From assembly GCF_019933235.1 (NCBI RefSeq), contig NZ_CP082945.1, positions 4,030,001 to 4,094,000 on the forward strand: 64,000 nt of DNA. Direction: 5' to 3'. Position numbers and translations under genes: made by a program. Every line of letters begins with the position of its first letter. Position 1 is the stretch's first letter. The notes under the pieces were generated by a model. That model worked only from the letters and a program-made list of their open reading frames with translations, did no database searches and was not told where the DNA came from. This document shows, piece by piece, positions 1-7,472 of the stretch. This stretch comes from Streptomyces angustmyceticus (GTDB lineage Bacteria > Actinomycetota > Actinomycetes > Streptomycetales > Streptomycetaceae).

Positions 1-1267
1 TCACGGACGAGCCGCCCTGGGCGAGGAACGGCATCGTCATACCCGTCAGCGGGATCAGGCCCGTCACGCCACCGGCGACGACGAAGACCTGCAGCGCGAA
101 GGCGCCGGACAGGCCGATCGACAGCAGCTTGCCGAAGGGGTCGCGGGCGGCCAGCGCCGTACGGATACCGCGCTCGATCAGCAGGCCGTACAGCAGCAGG
201 ATGGCCATCAGACCGGCGAGGCCGACCTCCTCGCCGACCGTGGCGAGGATGTAGTCGCTCTTCGGGGCGATGCCCAGGATGAGGCGGGAGTAGCCCTGTC
301 CCAGACCGGAGCCGAGGATGCCGCCGGACCCGAAGGAGTACATGGCCTGGGCGGTCTCGGTGACACCGCCGTTGGACAGCTCCAGCGGGTTGAGCCAGTT
401 GTGCACACGCGTCTGGACGTGCGACTCGAACGTCGCCACCGCGACCGCGCCGCCCGCGCTGAGCAGCAGGCCGAACACGATCCAGCTGGTGCGCTCGGTC
501 GCCACGTACAGCATCACGACGAACAGGCCGAAGAACAGCAGCGAGGTGCCCAGGTCGGTCTCGAAGACCAGGATCATCAGGCTGAGCGCCCAGATGACGA
601 GGATGGGCCCGAGGTCACGGCCGCGCGGGAGGTAGAGCCCCATGAAACGGCGGCTGGCCAGCGCCAGCGCGTCCCGCTTCACCATCAGATAGCCGGCGAA
701 GAAGATCGCGATGATGATCTTCGCGAACTCACCGGGCTGCAGTGAGCCGAGACCCGGGATCGTGATCCAGATCTTCGCGCCGTTCACGCCGGGGAAGAAC
801 ACCGGCGCGACCAGCAGGATCAGCGCGACGACCATCGAGATGTAGGTGTAGCGCTGCAGGACACGGTGGTCCTTGAGGAAGATCAGGATGGCGAGGAAGA
901 AGGCGACACCGAGCGTCGACCACATCAGCTGGTTGGGCGCCATCGCCTTGCCGAGCGAGGGCTCCTGGTCCAGCCGCCAGATGAAGATCAGTCCCAGCCC
1001 GTTGAGCAGGGTGGCGATGGGCAGCATCAGCGGATCGGCGTACGGCGCCCACTTGCGGACGACGAGGTGGGCGACGCCGGCCAGCAGGCCCAGGCCGAGG
1101 CTGTAGCCCAGCACGCCGGCGGGTACCGAACCGTCCTTTGCCAGACCGACGTTGACGTACGCGAACACCGGAATCAGCACCGCGAAGACGAGCATCGCCA
1201 GCTCGGTGTTGCGGCGGCTCGGGGCCCCGATGGTGCCAATGGTGGTGGTGTTGGTGGTGCTGCTCAT
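1..1267 (-). CDS. SEDS family (FtsW/RodA/SpoVE) peptidoglycan polymerase, partial
   Basis: SEDS proteins polymerise lipid II into glycan strands in the membrane, working with a class B penicillin-binding protein. The frame starts at an ATG at 1267 and runs off the left edge, leaving about 422 N-terminal codons. Many hydrophobic helices can be read. The late part has GLGQGYSRLILG followed by KSDYILATVGEEVGL, which is characteristic of the family. It begins 23 bp after pstP on the same strand. The order fhaA-fhaB-pstP-SEDS is the actinobacterial growth/division operon that normally continues into a PBP and pknA/pknB, so those should lie just outside the window. In mycobacteria the SEDS gene at this position is called rodA; I give no symbol because FtsW and RodA cannot be separated from this fragment. 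Confidence 0.93.
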   Translation of the reverse strand, partial: MSSTTNTTTIGTIGAPSRRNTELAMLVFAVLIPVFAYVNVGLAKDGSVPAGVLGYSLGLGLLAGVAHLVVRKWAPYADPLMLPIATLLNGLGLIFIWRLDQEPSLGKAMAPNQLMWSTLGVAFFLAILIFLKDHRVLQRYTYISMVVALILLVAPVFFPGVNGAKIWITIPGLGSLQPGEFAKIIIAIFFAGYLMVKRDALALASRRFMGLYLPRGRDLGPILVIWALSLMILVFETDLGTSLLFFGLFVVMLYVATERTSWIVFGLLLSAGGAVAVATFESHVQTRVHNWLNPLELSNGGVTETAQAMYSFGSGGILGSGLGQGYSRLILGIAPKSDYILATVGEEVGLAGLMAILLLYGLLIERGIRTALAARDPFGKLLSIGLSGAFALQVFVVAGGVTGLIPLTGMTMPFLAQGGSSV

Positions 1268-1290
1268 GGAATCTCCGGCCCCCTACGCCC

Positions 1291-2865
1291 TCACTGCTGG
1301 GTGCTGCAATTCTTTTCCAGCTTCTGCTGGTCCTCGGAGGGGGCCTGGCTGGTGGTGGGTGTGGGTTTCGGAGTCACGGTCGCCGCCAGCGTGCCGGCCG
1401 CACCGGTGCCGCTGTCGTTGCCCGCCTTGCCGGTGGAGCCGGGCCGGGTGCTCGGCGTACCGGACTTCGACGGGGTACCGGGCTTGGACGGCGTGCCCGC
1501 CTGACCCTTGCCCGGGTGACGCGCCGCCTCGCGTTCGGCTGCCTCCCGCTGCTCCTTACTACGGCAGGCATTGGCCTGCTTGTTCAGTTCGGTGACCTTT
1601 TCGCCGGCCTGGGTACGGCTGTCGACCGCGATCGTCTCCTTGACCTGGTTGCGCTGGTACAGCGGCAGGTACTTGAGTTCGATCTCGGGGTGGTCCTCGT
1701 CCACGTCGTTGAGCTTTATCCACGCGAGGTCCTGGCTGATGCCCCGGTAGAGCGCGACGTGGTCGTCCTTGGCGCCGACGAAGTACTGGGTCTGCGTCCA
1801 GTTGTAGCCCGCGTAGCACCCGCCGCCCACGACGGCGAGCGCCAGCGCGATGAACAGCGACCGCTTGAGCCACCGTCCGCGCCGGCGCGGCTTGACGAAG
1901 TCCTCGTCCATGAACGCGCCGAACGAGCCCTGCGGCGGACCGCCGACCTCGTGCTCACCGCTGCCGGGCGGCCCGAAGGCACCTCCGGGACCGGCGGGTG
2001 CGCCGCCCGGCCGGCCGAGCTCGGCGGCCCGCGCCGCGGGGGTCTGCAGCGTGCTCGGGTCGCTGAGCTGGTGCTGGTTCTCGGCGACGGCACCGACGAC
2101 GACCGGGGTGTCGTTGAGCTGCCCGGCCATGGTGTCGTTGCCGTCCACGTCCAGGACGTCGGCGACGATGCAGGTGATGTTGTCGGGTCCGCCGCCGCGC
2201 AGCGCGAGCTGGATCAGCTCCTGCACGGTCTCGTGCGGCCCGTGGTAGCTGGCGAGGGTCTCTTCCAGCGTCTGGTGGCTGACCACCCCGGACAGGCCGT
2301 CCGAGCAGATCAGGTACCGGTCGCCGGCCCGCACCTCGCGGATCGACAGGTCGGGCTCGACATGATCGCCGCTGCCCAGCGCCCGCATCAGCAGCGACCG
2401 CTGCGGATGGGTGGTGGCTTCCTCTTCGGTGATCCGGCCCTCGTCGACCAGCCGCTGCACCCAGGTGTGGTCCTGGGTGATCTGGGTCAGCACGCCGTCG
2501 CGCAGCAGGTACGCGCGCGAGTCGCCGACGTGCACGAGGCCGAGGCGCTGACCGGTCCACAGCAGGGCGGTCAGGGTGGTGCCCATGCCCTCCAGCTGGG
2601 GGTCCTCCTCGACCATCACCCGCAGCTGGTCGTTGGCGCGCTGGACGGACGTGCCCAGCGACGTGAGGAGGTCGGAGCCGGGGACGTCGTCGTCGAGCTG
2701 GACGAGCGTGGAGATCACCTCGGAGGAGGCGACCTCACCGGCGGCCTGCCCGCCCATGCCGTCGGCGATGGCGAGCAGCCGCGGCCCGGCGTAGCCGGAG
2801 TCCTCGTTGCCCTCGCGGATCATGCCCTTGTGCGATCCGGCGGCGAAGCGCAGTGACAAGCTCAT
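1291..2865 (-). CDS. pstP: PP2C-type Ser/Thr protein phosphatase, PstP-like
   Basis: Membrane-anchored metal-dependent phosphatase that dephosphorylates Ser/Thr kinases and their substrates. The start is the ATG at 2865 (MSLSLRFAAGSHKGMIREGN), preceded by GGTGAGG; this gives 524 residues. PP2C motifs appear in order: LAIADGMGGQAAGEVAS, LVHVGDSRAYLL, YLICSDGLSGVV and GGPDNITCIVAD, filling about residues 1-240. A Pro/Gly-rich juxtamembrane linker follows, then one membrane helix at about 335-357 and an extracytoplasmic tail of about 165 residues rich in Gly, Ser, Thr and Pro. It lies in one operon with fhaB and fhaA upstream and the SEDS gene downstream. The long, low-complexity external tail is typical of streptomycete PstP; its role is not evident from the sequence. 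Confidence 0.95.
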   Translation of the reverse strand: MSLSLRFAAGSHKGMIREGNEDSGYAGPRLLAIADGMGGQAAGEVASSEVISTLVQLDDDVPGSDLLTSLGTSVQRANDQLRVMVEEDPQLEGMGTTLTALLWTGQRLGLVHVGDSRAYLLRDGVLTQITQDHTWVQRLVDEGRITEEEATTHPQRSLLMRALGSGDHVEPDLSIREVRAGDRYLICSDGLSGVVSHQTLEETLASYHGPHETVQELIQLALRGGGPDNITCIVADVLDVDGNDTMAGQLNDTPVVVGAVAENQHQLSDPSTLQTPAARAAELGRPGGAPAGPGGAFGPPGSGEHEVGGPPQGSFGAFMDEDFVKPRRRGRWLKRSLFIALALAVVGGGCYAGYNWTQTQYFVGAKDDHVALYRGISQDLAWIKLNDVDEDHPEIELKYLPLYQRNQVKETIAVDSRTQAGEKVTELNKQANACRSKEQREAAEREAARHPGKGQAGTPSKPGTPSKSGTPSTRPGSTGKAGNDSGTGAAGTLAATVTPKPTPTTSQAPSEDQQKLEKNCSTQQ

Positions 2866-2997
2866 GTGCACCTCACCCGTCGGCTCGGGGTACAGCCGGT
2901 CTCGTCGAGCCACACTGCCCACCCTCCGGTCGGGAGCACGCCCGGGTCCGCCGAGTGGACCGTCGCGGCTCGCTCGCTCCGCTCGCTCATTGTCGTA

Positions 2998-3528
2998 CTA
3001 CTTCCGCAGCTCGATGACGGTCTTGCCGATGCGGATCGGGGCTCCCAGCGGAATCGGTGTCGGGGTCGTCAGTCGGGTCCGGTCCAGGTACGTGCCGTTG
3101 GTGGAACCGAGATCCTCGACGATCCACTGGCCGTCACGGTCCGGGTAGATCCTGGCATGCCTGCTGGACGCGTAGTCGTCGTCCAGCACGATCGTGGAGT
3201 CGTGTGCACGGCCCAGGGAGATGGTCTGGCCTTGGAGGGCGACGGTGGTGCCGGTCAGCGAGCCCTCGGAGACCACCAGCTTGGTGGGTGCTCCGCGCCG
3301 CTGACGGTTGTTGCCGCGGCCGCCTTCCTGGCGGCGCTGTTGTTGTTGCTGCGACGGCGCAGCCTGCCGCTGCGGACGCGCTTCCTGCCCGCCGCGCCGG
3401 GCGGCACCGCGCTGTGTGACGCGCGTGCCGAACAGATCGCTGCGGATGACCTGAACGGCCACGATGACGAACAGCCACAGTACGGCGAGGAAACCCAACC
3501 GCATGACCGTGAGGGTCAGCTCTGACAT
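2998..3528 (-). CDS. fhaB: FhaB-like FHA-domain protein
   Basis: Phosphothreonine-binding adaptor of the PknA/PknB-PstP signalling module; in mycobacteria FhaB (FipA) links kinase signalling to division proteins. The start is the ATG at 3528 (MSELTLTVMRLGF), 176 residues. An N-terminal hydrophobic helix (about 5-25) anchors it. A basic Gln/Arg-rich stretch follows, and a single FHA domain fills the C-terminal half, with the conserved pattern LGRAHDSTIVL, SSRHARI and DLGSTNGTYL. Its stop lies 132 bp before pstP and its start 10 bp after the fhaA stop, consistent with cotranscription. Confidence 0.94.
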   Translation of the reverse strand: MSELTLTVMRLGFLAVLWLFVIVAVQVIRSDLFGTRVTQRGAARRGGQEARPQRQAAPSQQQQQRRQEGGRGNNRQRRGAPTKLVVSEGSLTGTTVALQGQTISLGRAHDSTIVLDDDYASSRHARIYPDRDGQWIVEDLGSTNGTYLDRTRLTTPTPIPLGAPIRIGKTVIELRK

Positions 3529-3538
3529 TGCCCCCGCT

Positions 3539-4369
3539 TCACCCTTCGGCTTGCCGGTAAACGATGGTGGTACTGCCCACGACAATCCGCGAGCCGTCGC
3601 GGAGATTAGCGTGAGTGGTGTGCTGCCCGTCTACCACGATGCCGTTCGTGGAGCCCAGATCCTGGATCGTGGGGGGCGTTCCGACCCGGATCTCACAGTG
3701 ACGCCGGGAGACACCCGGGTCGTCGATCCGTACGTCAGCGTCGGTGCTGCGGCCCAGCACGAGCGTCGGGCGCGAGATCTGGTGGCGGGTGCCGTTGATC
3801 TCGATCCAGCGCCGGGTCTGCGCGTGGGGCTGCGGTCCTGCACCGGGCGGTGCCGTACGAGGTACGGGCTGTGCGCCGCCGGGAGGCGGGGACGAAGGCA
3901 TGGGGGGCGGGCTCACATGGCCGCCGCCGGGGCGGCCGCCGCGGGGTGCGGCGGCGCGTTGGGAGGCCCCGGGACCGGGCTGGTCCTGGGACGAGCTGGA
4001 GGCGAGCGTGCGGCTGCGGACGCGGTACAGGCCGGTGTCGAGATCGTCGGCCTTCTCCAGGTGGACCTTGATCGAGCCCATGAAGGTGTACCGCTGCTGC
4101 TTGGCGTAGTCGCGGACCATGCTGGAGAGCTCGTCGCCGAGCTGCCCGCTGTAGGGGCTCAGCCGCTCGTAGTCCGGGGTGCTCAGCTCGACGATGAAGT
4201 CGTTGGGGACGACCGTGCGGTCGCGGTTCCAGATGGTGGCGTTGTTGTCGCACTCGCGCTGCAGCGCACCGGCGATCTCAACGGGCTGCACCTCGGACTT
4301 GAACACCTTGGCGAAGGTGCCGTTGACGAGACCTTCGAGACGCTGCTCGAAACGCTTCAGTACTCCCAC
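3539..4369 (-). CDS. fhaA: FhaA-like DUF3662/FHA protein
   Basis: Cytoplasmic FHA protein of the cell-wall kinase cluster; the mycobacterial homologue binds the phosphorylated MviN/MurJ pseudokinase domain and influences peptidoglycan synthesis. It has 276 residues from a GTG at 4369, with AAGGAGGT 8 bp upstream. The N-terminal DUF3662 domain (about 1-115, MGVLKRFEQRLEGLVNGTFA) is typical. A Gly/Pro-rich linker follows (about 125-180), then a C-terminal FHA domain with LVLGRSTDADV, VSRRHCEI and DLGSTNGIVV. It is the first gene of the minus-strand operon, so the operon promoter should lie in the 544 bp upstream. Confidence 0.94.
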   Translation of the reverse strand: MGVLKRFEQRLEGLVNGTFAKVFKSEVQPVEIAGALQRECDNNATIWNRDRTVVPNDFIVELSTPDYERLSPYSGQLGDELSSMVRDYAKQQRYTFMGSIKVHLEKADDLDTGLYRVRSRTLASSSSQDQPGPGASQRAAAPRGGRPGGGHVSPPPMPSSPPPGGAQPVPRTAPPGAGPQPHAQTRRWIEINGTRHQISRPTLVLGRSTDADVRIDDPGVSRRHCEIRVGTPPTIQDLGSTNGIVVDGQHTTHANLRDGSRIVVGSTTIVYRQAEG

Positions 4370-4913
4370 GGGGCACCTCCTTCCTCAGTCTTCGTCGGGG
4401 TCGTCCTGATCGAGTCGTCCTGATACTGCTTACTGATCGTATCCACGCGTCGGGAAATCGGCTGGTTCCCCTTTCCCGCCTTGAGGACGAGTGTCGCCCC
4501 TCACAGGGTTGCCCGGTGCTTGCCTTGCTTGCTTGCTCCTGCCCACTGCTCGTGCACTGCGATCGTAGATGTGCCCCGAAGACAGTGTCCCGCAACCGCC
4601 GGGCACTCCCGCCGGGCGGGGGCCGGAGTCGGACAGGACCCGTCTGCCGGCCCGGTCCGGCCGGCCCGGAGGCGGTGCGGACGGCTCCGCTCCTGTTGCG
4701 GCTACCGCGAGTGTGAACCCTTTGGGCAGTGCTCGGCGAATGTCCGAGGCACGGCGGGGTGCGGCCCGGGGTTGCCGCAGGTCGGGGGCCGGGGGAAAGG
4801 CGTGTGAACGCACCCCCGACAGCGTGCTAGTGTTCTGGATGTCGGAAGGCGGTCGCACAAGACCCGGGCGGAACACCCCGGATCATGTGAGAAAATCAAC
4901 CGGCAGCACCCAT
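4370..4913. other. intergenic region between fhaA and tRNA-Leu
   Basis: This divergent spacer of 544 bp must hold the promoter of the fhaA-fhaB-pstP operon (reading left) and that of the tRNA (reading right). An 11-bp sequence GTCGTCCTGAT occurs twice, about 14 bp apart, near 4401-4425, some 35-65 bp upstream of fhaA. The open frames here have no RBS and no family resemblance, so I call no gene. Confidence 0.5.
4804..4833 (+). promoter_or_regulatory. candidate promoter for tRNA-Leu
   Basis: GTGAAC (4804-4809) and TAGTGT (4828-4833) are separated by 18 bp and lie 80 bp before the tRNA. TAGNNT is a common streptomycete -10 form. The -35 match is weak, so this is a suggestion only. Confidence 0.35.
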
Positions 4914-4997
4914 GCGCGGGTGGCGGAATAGGCAGACGCGCTGGATTCAGGTTCCAGTGCCCGAAAGGGCGTGGGGGTTCAACTCCCCCCTCGCGCA
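4914..4997 (+). tRNA. tRNA-Leu (anticodon CAG)
   Basis: An 84-nt type II tRNA. The acceptor arm GCGCGGG (4914-4920) pairs with CTCGCGC (4990-4996) through one G-T wobble, with discriminator A at 4997. The anticodon stem CTGGA/TCCAG carries a loop with CAG at 4948-4950. A long variable arm and the T arm GGGGGTTCAACTCCCCC follow. CCA is not encoded (CAG follows). It reads CUG leucine codons, the main Leu codon in such genomes, and is not the bldA tRNA. Confidence 0.97.
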
Positions 4998-5003
4998 CAG
5001 ATG

Positions 5004-5043
5004 AGACCCCCGGTCTCCGGAGAAATCCGGAGACCGGGGGTCT
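5004..5043 (+). terminator. perfect hairpin terminator after tRNA-Leu
   Basis: An 18-bp perfect stem (5004-5021 with 5026-5043) has a GAAA tetraloop at 5022-5025 and runs into TCTTTCG. It starts 6 bp after the tRNA 3' end. Confidence 0.92.
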
Positions 5044-5530
5044 TTCGTTGTGTTCGTCACGTTGTTGTGTGCGTCACGGGGCGGTGGGAGCGGCGGGTGC
5101 GGCGGGGATGACCTCGGGACTTGGGGTGGGGCGGGGTCCTGAGGGGTGCGTCACATGTGTGGTGAGCAGGGGCTCCGGGTGTGGCCTCGGTGGCCTTTTG
5201 TGACGCGATTGTCACCGTGTGTGCCCTGGTAGGACCGCGTTCTCGCCGGGCGCTTCCGGGGTGTTGGGTGTGCCGGCCTTCCCGTGGGGCTCCGGTGTGG
5301 TCGCGGGGTGGGCGGGGTGCGCGAGGCGATCTGCCGTGTGGGCCGGGGAGTTGGGTGTGGCGTACGCCACGGGGCGGGCGCCGCGGTGGGGCGGCGCCCG
5401 CCCCGTGGGGTGGCGGCGGACCGTGTGGCGCTGTGCGACGGGGTCGCGTCGAGGCCGGGTGGGCCGCATGGGGCCGCACGAGCGCTTGAGGCGACGTCAG
5501 GCGGCGCTCCTCGGGGAGGGGCCGTCGGGC
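5044..5530. other. intergenic region, no gene recognised
   Basis: About 490 bp between the tRNA terminator and the 3' end of the azoreductase gene. Open frames on both strands lack RBSs and are Gly/Arg/Pro-rich, as expected of random GC-rich DNA. I see no RNA gene or repeat. Confidence 0.5.
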
Positions 5531-6181
5531 TCAGGCGGCGAGGCGTGCGGCGAGGGCCTTCGCCTTGGCGGTCGCGTCCTCGTGTGCCTTGTCGCGGGAG
5601 GTCTCGTACAGCGGCACCAGCTCGGCCATCGCCGGGTTGCTGGGGGCCATGGTCAGCTCCGGGACGATGAAGTCGACGTCCAGGCCCATCCCGCCGCCCA
5701 GTACGGCCTCCAGGTAGTTCTGCACGTACTCGAAGGGCTCACGGGGCGTGCCCGGCGCGTAGGAGCCGCCGCGGCTGGCGACGACGGTGACCGGGGTGCC
5801 CTTGGCGGACGGCTGCTCGCCCGCCGTGCGGCCCATGAGGATCACCTGGTCGAGCCATGCCTTGAGCGTGGAGGGGATCGTGAAGTTGTACATCGGGGCG
5901 CCGATGACGATCGCGTCGGCCTGCTCCAGTTCCTCGGCCAGCTGCACGCGCAGCGCGAAGGCCGCCTGCTGCTCGGGGGTGTGGGTGGCCGGGTCGGAGA
6001 AGCCGGCGGAGGCGGCGACCGCGTCGAGATGCGGCAGCGGGTCGGCGGCCAGGTCGCGGTGGATCACGGTGCCGTCGGGGTGCTGTTCCTCCCATGCCTT
6101 GCGGAAGGCCGCGGTGACCGAGCGGGAGGCGGAGCCGCCTTCGGGGAACACGGAGGAGTCGATGAGCAGGAGCGTGGCCAT
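5531..6181 (-). CDS. azoR: FMN-dependent NADH-azoreductase / flavodoxin-fold quinone reductase
   Basis: AzoR-type flavoproteins transfer two electrons from NAD(P)H to quinones and azo compounds. The start is the ATG at 6181 (MATLLLIDSSVFPEGGSASR), giving 216 residues. The flavodoxin-like fold is seen in the N-terminal beta strand plus SASRSVT phosphate-binding loop, in GAPMYNFTIPSTLKAWLDQV at about 95-115, and in the SRGGSY loop at about 140. These are the FMN-contacting segments of the family. A run of nine C residues sits directly before the start codon and only a weak GAAGGG serves as RBS. The divergent HxlR gene is 128 bp away, an arrangement common for electrophile- or quinone-responsive reductases. 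Confidence 0.88.
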   Translation of the reverse strand: MATLLLIDSSVFPEGGSASRSVTAAFRKAWEEQHPDGTVIHRDLAADPLPHLDAVAASAGFSDPATHTPEQQAAFALRVQLAEELEQADAIVIGAPMYNFTIPSTLKAWLDQVILMGRTAGEQPSAKGTPVTVVASRGGSYAPGTPREPFEYVQNYLEAVLGGGMGLDVDFIVPELTMAPSNPAMAELVPLYETSRDKAHEDATAKAKALAARLAA

Positions 6182-6266
6182 GGGGGGGGGTGCCCTTCGG
6201 TACGCGGCCGGGCGATGCGCGGCCGGTGATTGAATTCCGTACGTCCCTATTAATAGCACAGCGGCT

Positions 6267-6281
6267 TACTTTTCTGCAGTA
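6267..6281. promoter_or_regulatory. candidate HxlR operator
   Basis: Inverted repeat TACT-N7-AGTA between the divergent azoR-like and HxlR genes. HxlR regulators commonly bind TACT/AGTA half-sites of this kind. A separate perfect 10-bp palindrome CTATTAATAG lies at 6247-6256, closer to the azoR side. Confidence 0.5.
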
Positions 6282-6309
6282 GCCAACGGGAGGGCGGTAC
6301 CCTGGCTGT

Positions 6310-6672
6310 ATGGCGGATCATGGCGAGGCGACGTGCAGGCAGGTCGACGGCGGCATGACGCGCGTCTTCGAGCTGTTCGGGAAGCGGTGGACGGGGCTGA
6401 TCGTCGCCACCCTGATGCCGGCCCCGGTGCACTTCGCCGATCTGCGGCGGGCCATCCCCGGCATCAGCGAGCGCATGCTCTCCGACCGCCTCATGGAGCT
6501 GGCGGCGACCGGGCTGGTCGTGCGCGAGGTGGACGCGGGGCCGCCGCTGCGCGTCTCCTACCGGCTCACGGAGGCCGGTCTCGCGATGGAGCCCGCGCTC
6601 AAGGAACTGGCGCGCTGGGCGGAGACCTACCTCGCCGACGGCGGGCAGTGTCCGGAACAGTTCCGGAAGTGA
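6310..6672 (+). CDS. HxlR-family winged-helix regulator
   Basis: A 120-residue single-domain DNA-binding protein of the HxlR/YodB group. The core MTRVFELFGKRWTGLIVATL, then FADLRRAIPGISERMLSDRL, is the classical HxlR recognition helix region, followed by the wing PLRVSYRLTEAG. Many family members sense quinones or aldehydes through an N-terminal cysteine; here Cys at about residue 9 (EATCRQV) is in that position. A box TACCCT (6298-6303) ends 6 bp before the ATG, so the mRNA may be leaderless. It is divergent from the azoreductase and probably represses it. Confidence 0.88.
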   Translation: MADHGEATCRQVDGGMTRVFELFGKRWTGLIVATLMPAPVHFADLRRAIPGISERMLSDRLMELAATGLVVREVDAGPPLRVSYRLTEAGLAMEPALKELARWAETYLADGGQCPEQFRK

Positions 6673-6915
6673 GCAGCCCGGGGGCCGTGGCGGGGTGTTG
6701 TTGTCGGGGTTGACGGCTCTGGGGGTGGCTTCAGGGGCGGGTGGTTCCGGGTGGGGGTTTTCCGGGGGGCTCGCCGGTTCCGGGGTCTCGCCGGTTCTGG
6801 GGGTGCGTCGGTTCCGGGGGTGCGCCGGTCTGCGGGCAGGTGCTTCCGGGTAGGGGTTGAGTGGGGCGTGGGTGCTCGCGTCCGTGGTTGCCCCGTTCCT
6901 GGGCCGATGGTTCCC

Positions 6916-7350
6916 CTATCCCAGCCGTTCCTGGGCGGCGTTGTAGCGCAGCAGGTAGGCGGCGAAGCGGTCGAGGTCGTCCTCGTCCCAGTCGGCCAGT
7001 CGCTCCCGGAAGGCTTTGCGGCGGCTGGCGGTGACGTTGGCGAGAACCTGGGCGCCCTTCTCGGTGGGGTGCAGCACCTGGACCCGGTGGTCCTCCGGAT
7101 CGACGCGGCGTTCGACGAAGCCGAGTTTCTCCAGTGCGGCGATCTGCCGGCTGACCGTGGACTTGTCCAGGAGGTAGTGCGCGGCGAGGTCCGTGGCGCG
7201 GCATCCGTGCTGGTCATCGAGGTGTGCCAGCAGGGTGTAGGAGACCAGTGACAGCTCGGGGTGCATCCGGGCGGCGGTCGCGCGGGCCCGGCGGGCGAAC
7301 GCGGTCATCTCCTGCTGGATGGTCTCGACGGAGTCGTCGCGGTGGGTCAC
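6916..7350 (-). CDS. MarR-family transcriptional regulator
   Basis: A winged-helix repressor of 144 residues, taking the GTG at 7350 (VTHRDDSVETIQQEM) as start; GAAAGG lies about 6 bp upstream. The MarR fold is clear: LSLVSYTLLAHLDDQHGCRA, recognition helix LLDKSTVSRQIAALEKLGFV at about 65-85, and the wing RRVDPEDHRVQVLHPTEKG. It is divergent from a membrane permease gene, with two similar palindromes in between (see 7372-7412). The pair looks like a ligand-inducible export module; the ligand is unknown. Confidence 0.9.
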   Translation of the reverse strand: MTHRDDSVETIQQEMTAFARRARATAARMHPELSLVSYTLLAHLDDQHGCRATDLAAHYLLDKSTVSRQIAALEKLGFVERRVDPEDHRVQVLHPTEKGAQVLANVTASRRKAFRERLADWDEDDLDRFAAYLLRYNAAQERLG

Positions 7351-7371
7351 GAGTTGCCTTTCACAGAGGTA

Positions 7372-7412
7372 GTTGTATAGTACAACGCGTATGAGAGTTG
7401 TATTTGCCAACT
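7372..7412. promoter_or_regulatory. twin MarR operator copies
   Basis: Copy 1 (7372-7386) is GTTGTA-TAG-TACAAC, a perfect inverted repeat. Copy 2 (7397-7411) is GTTGTATTTGCCAAC, with arms that extend to AGTTG/CAACT. Their centres are 25 bp apart, and copy 1 lies 22 bp upstream of the marR start. Placement and form fit autoregulation plus control of the divergent permease. Confidence 0.75.
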
Positions 7413-7472
7413 ACTGTTCCCGGCCGGTCAGTGGTGGCGACAGCTGAGCCGACGAGCTGAGAAGGGCTGCCC

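Noticed and set aside
1516..2856. Long plus-strand open frame (446 codons) opposite pstP
   Set aside because: Antisense shadow of a well-supported PP2C gene; Gly/Val/Arg/Gln-rich translation with no motif.
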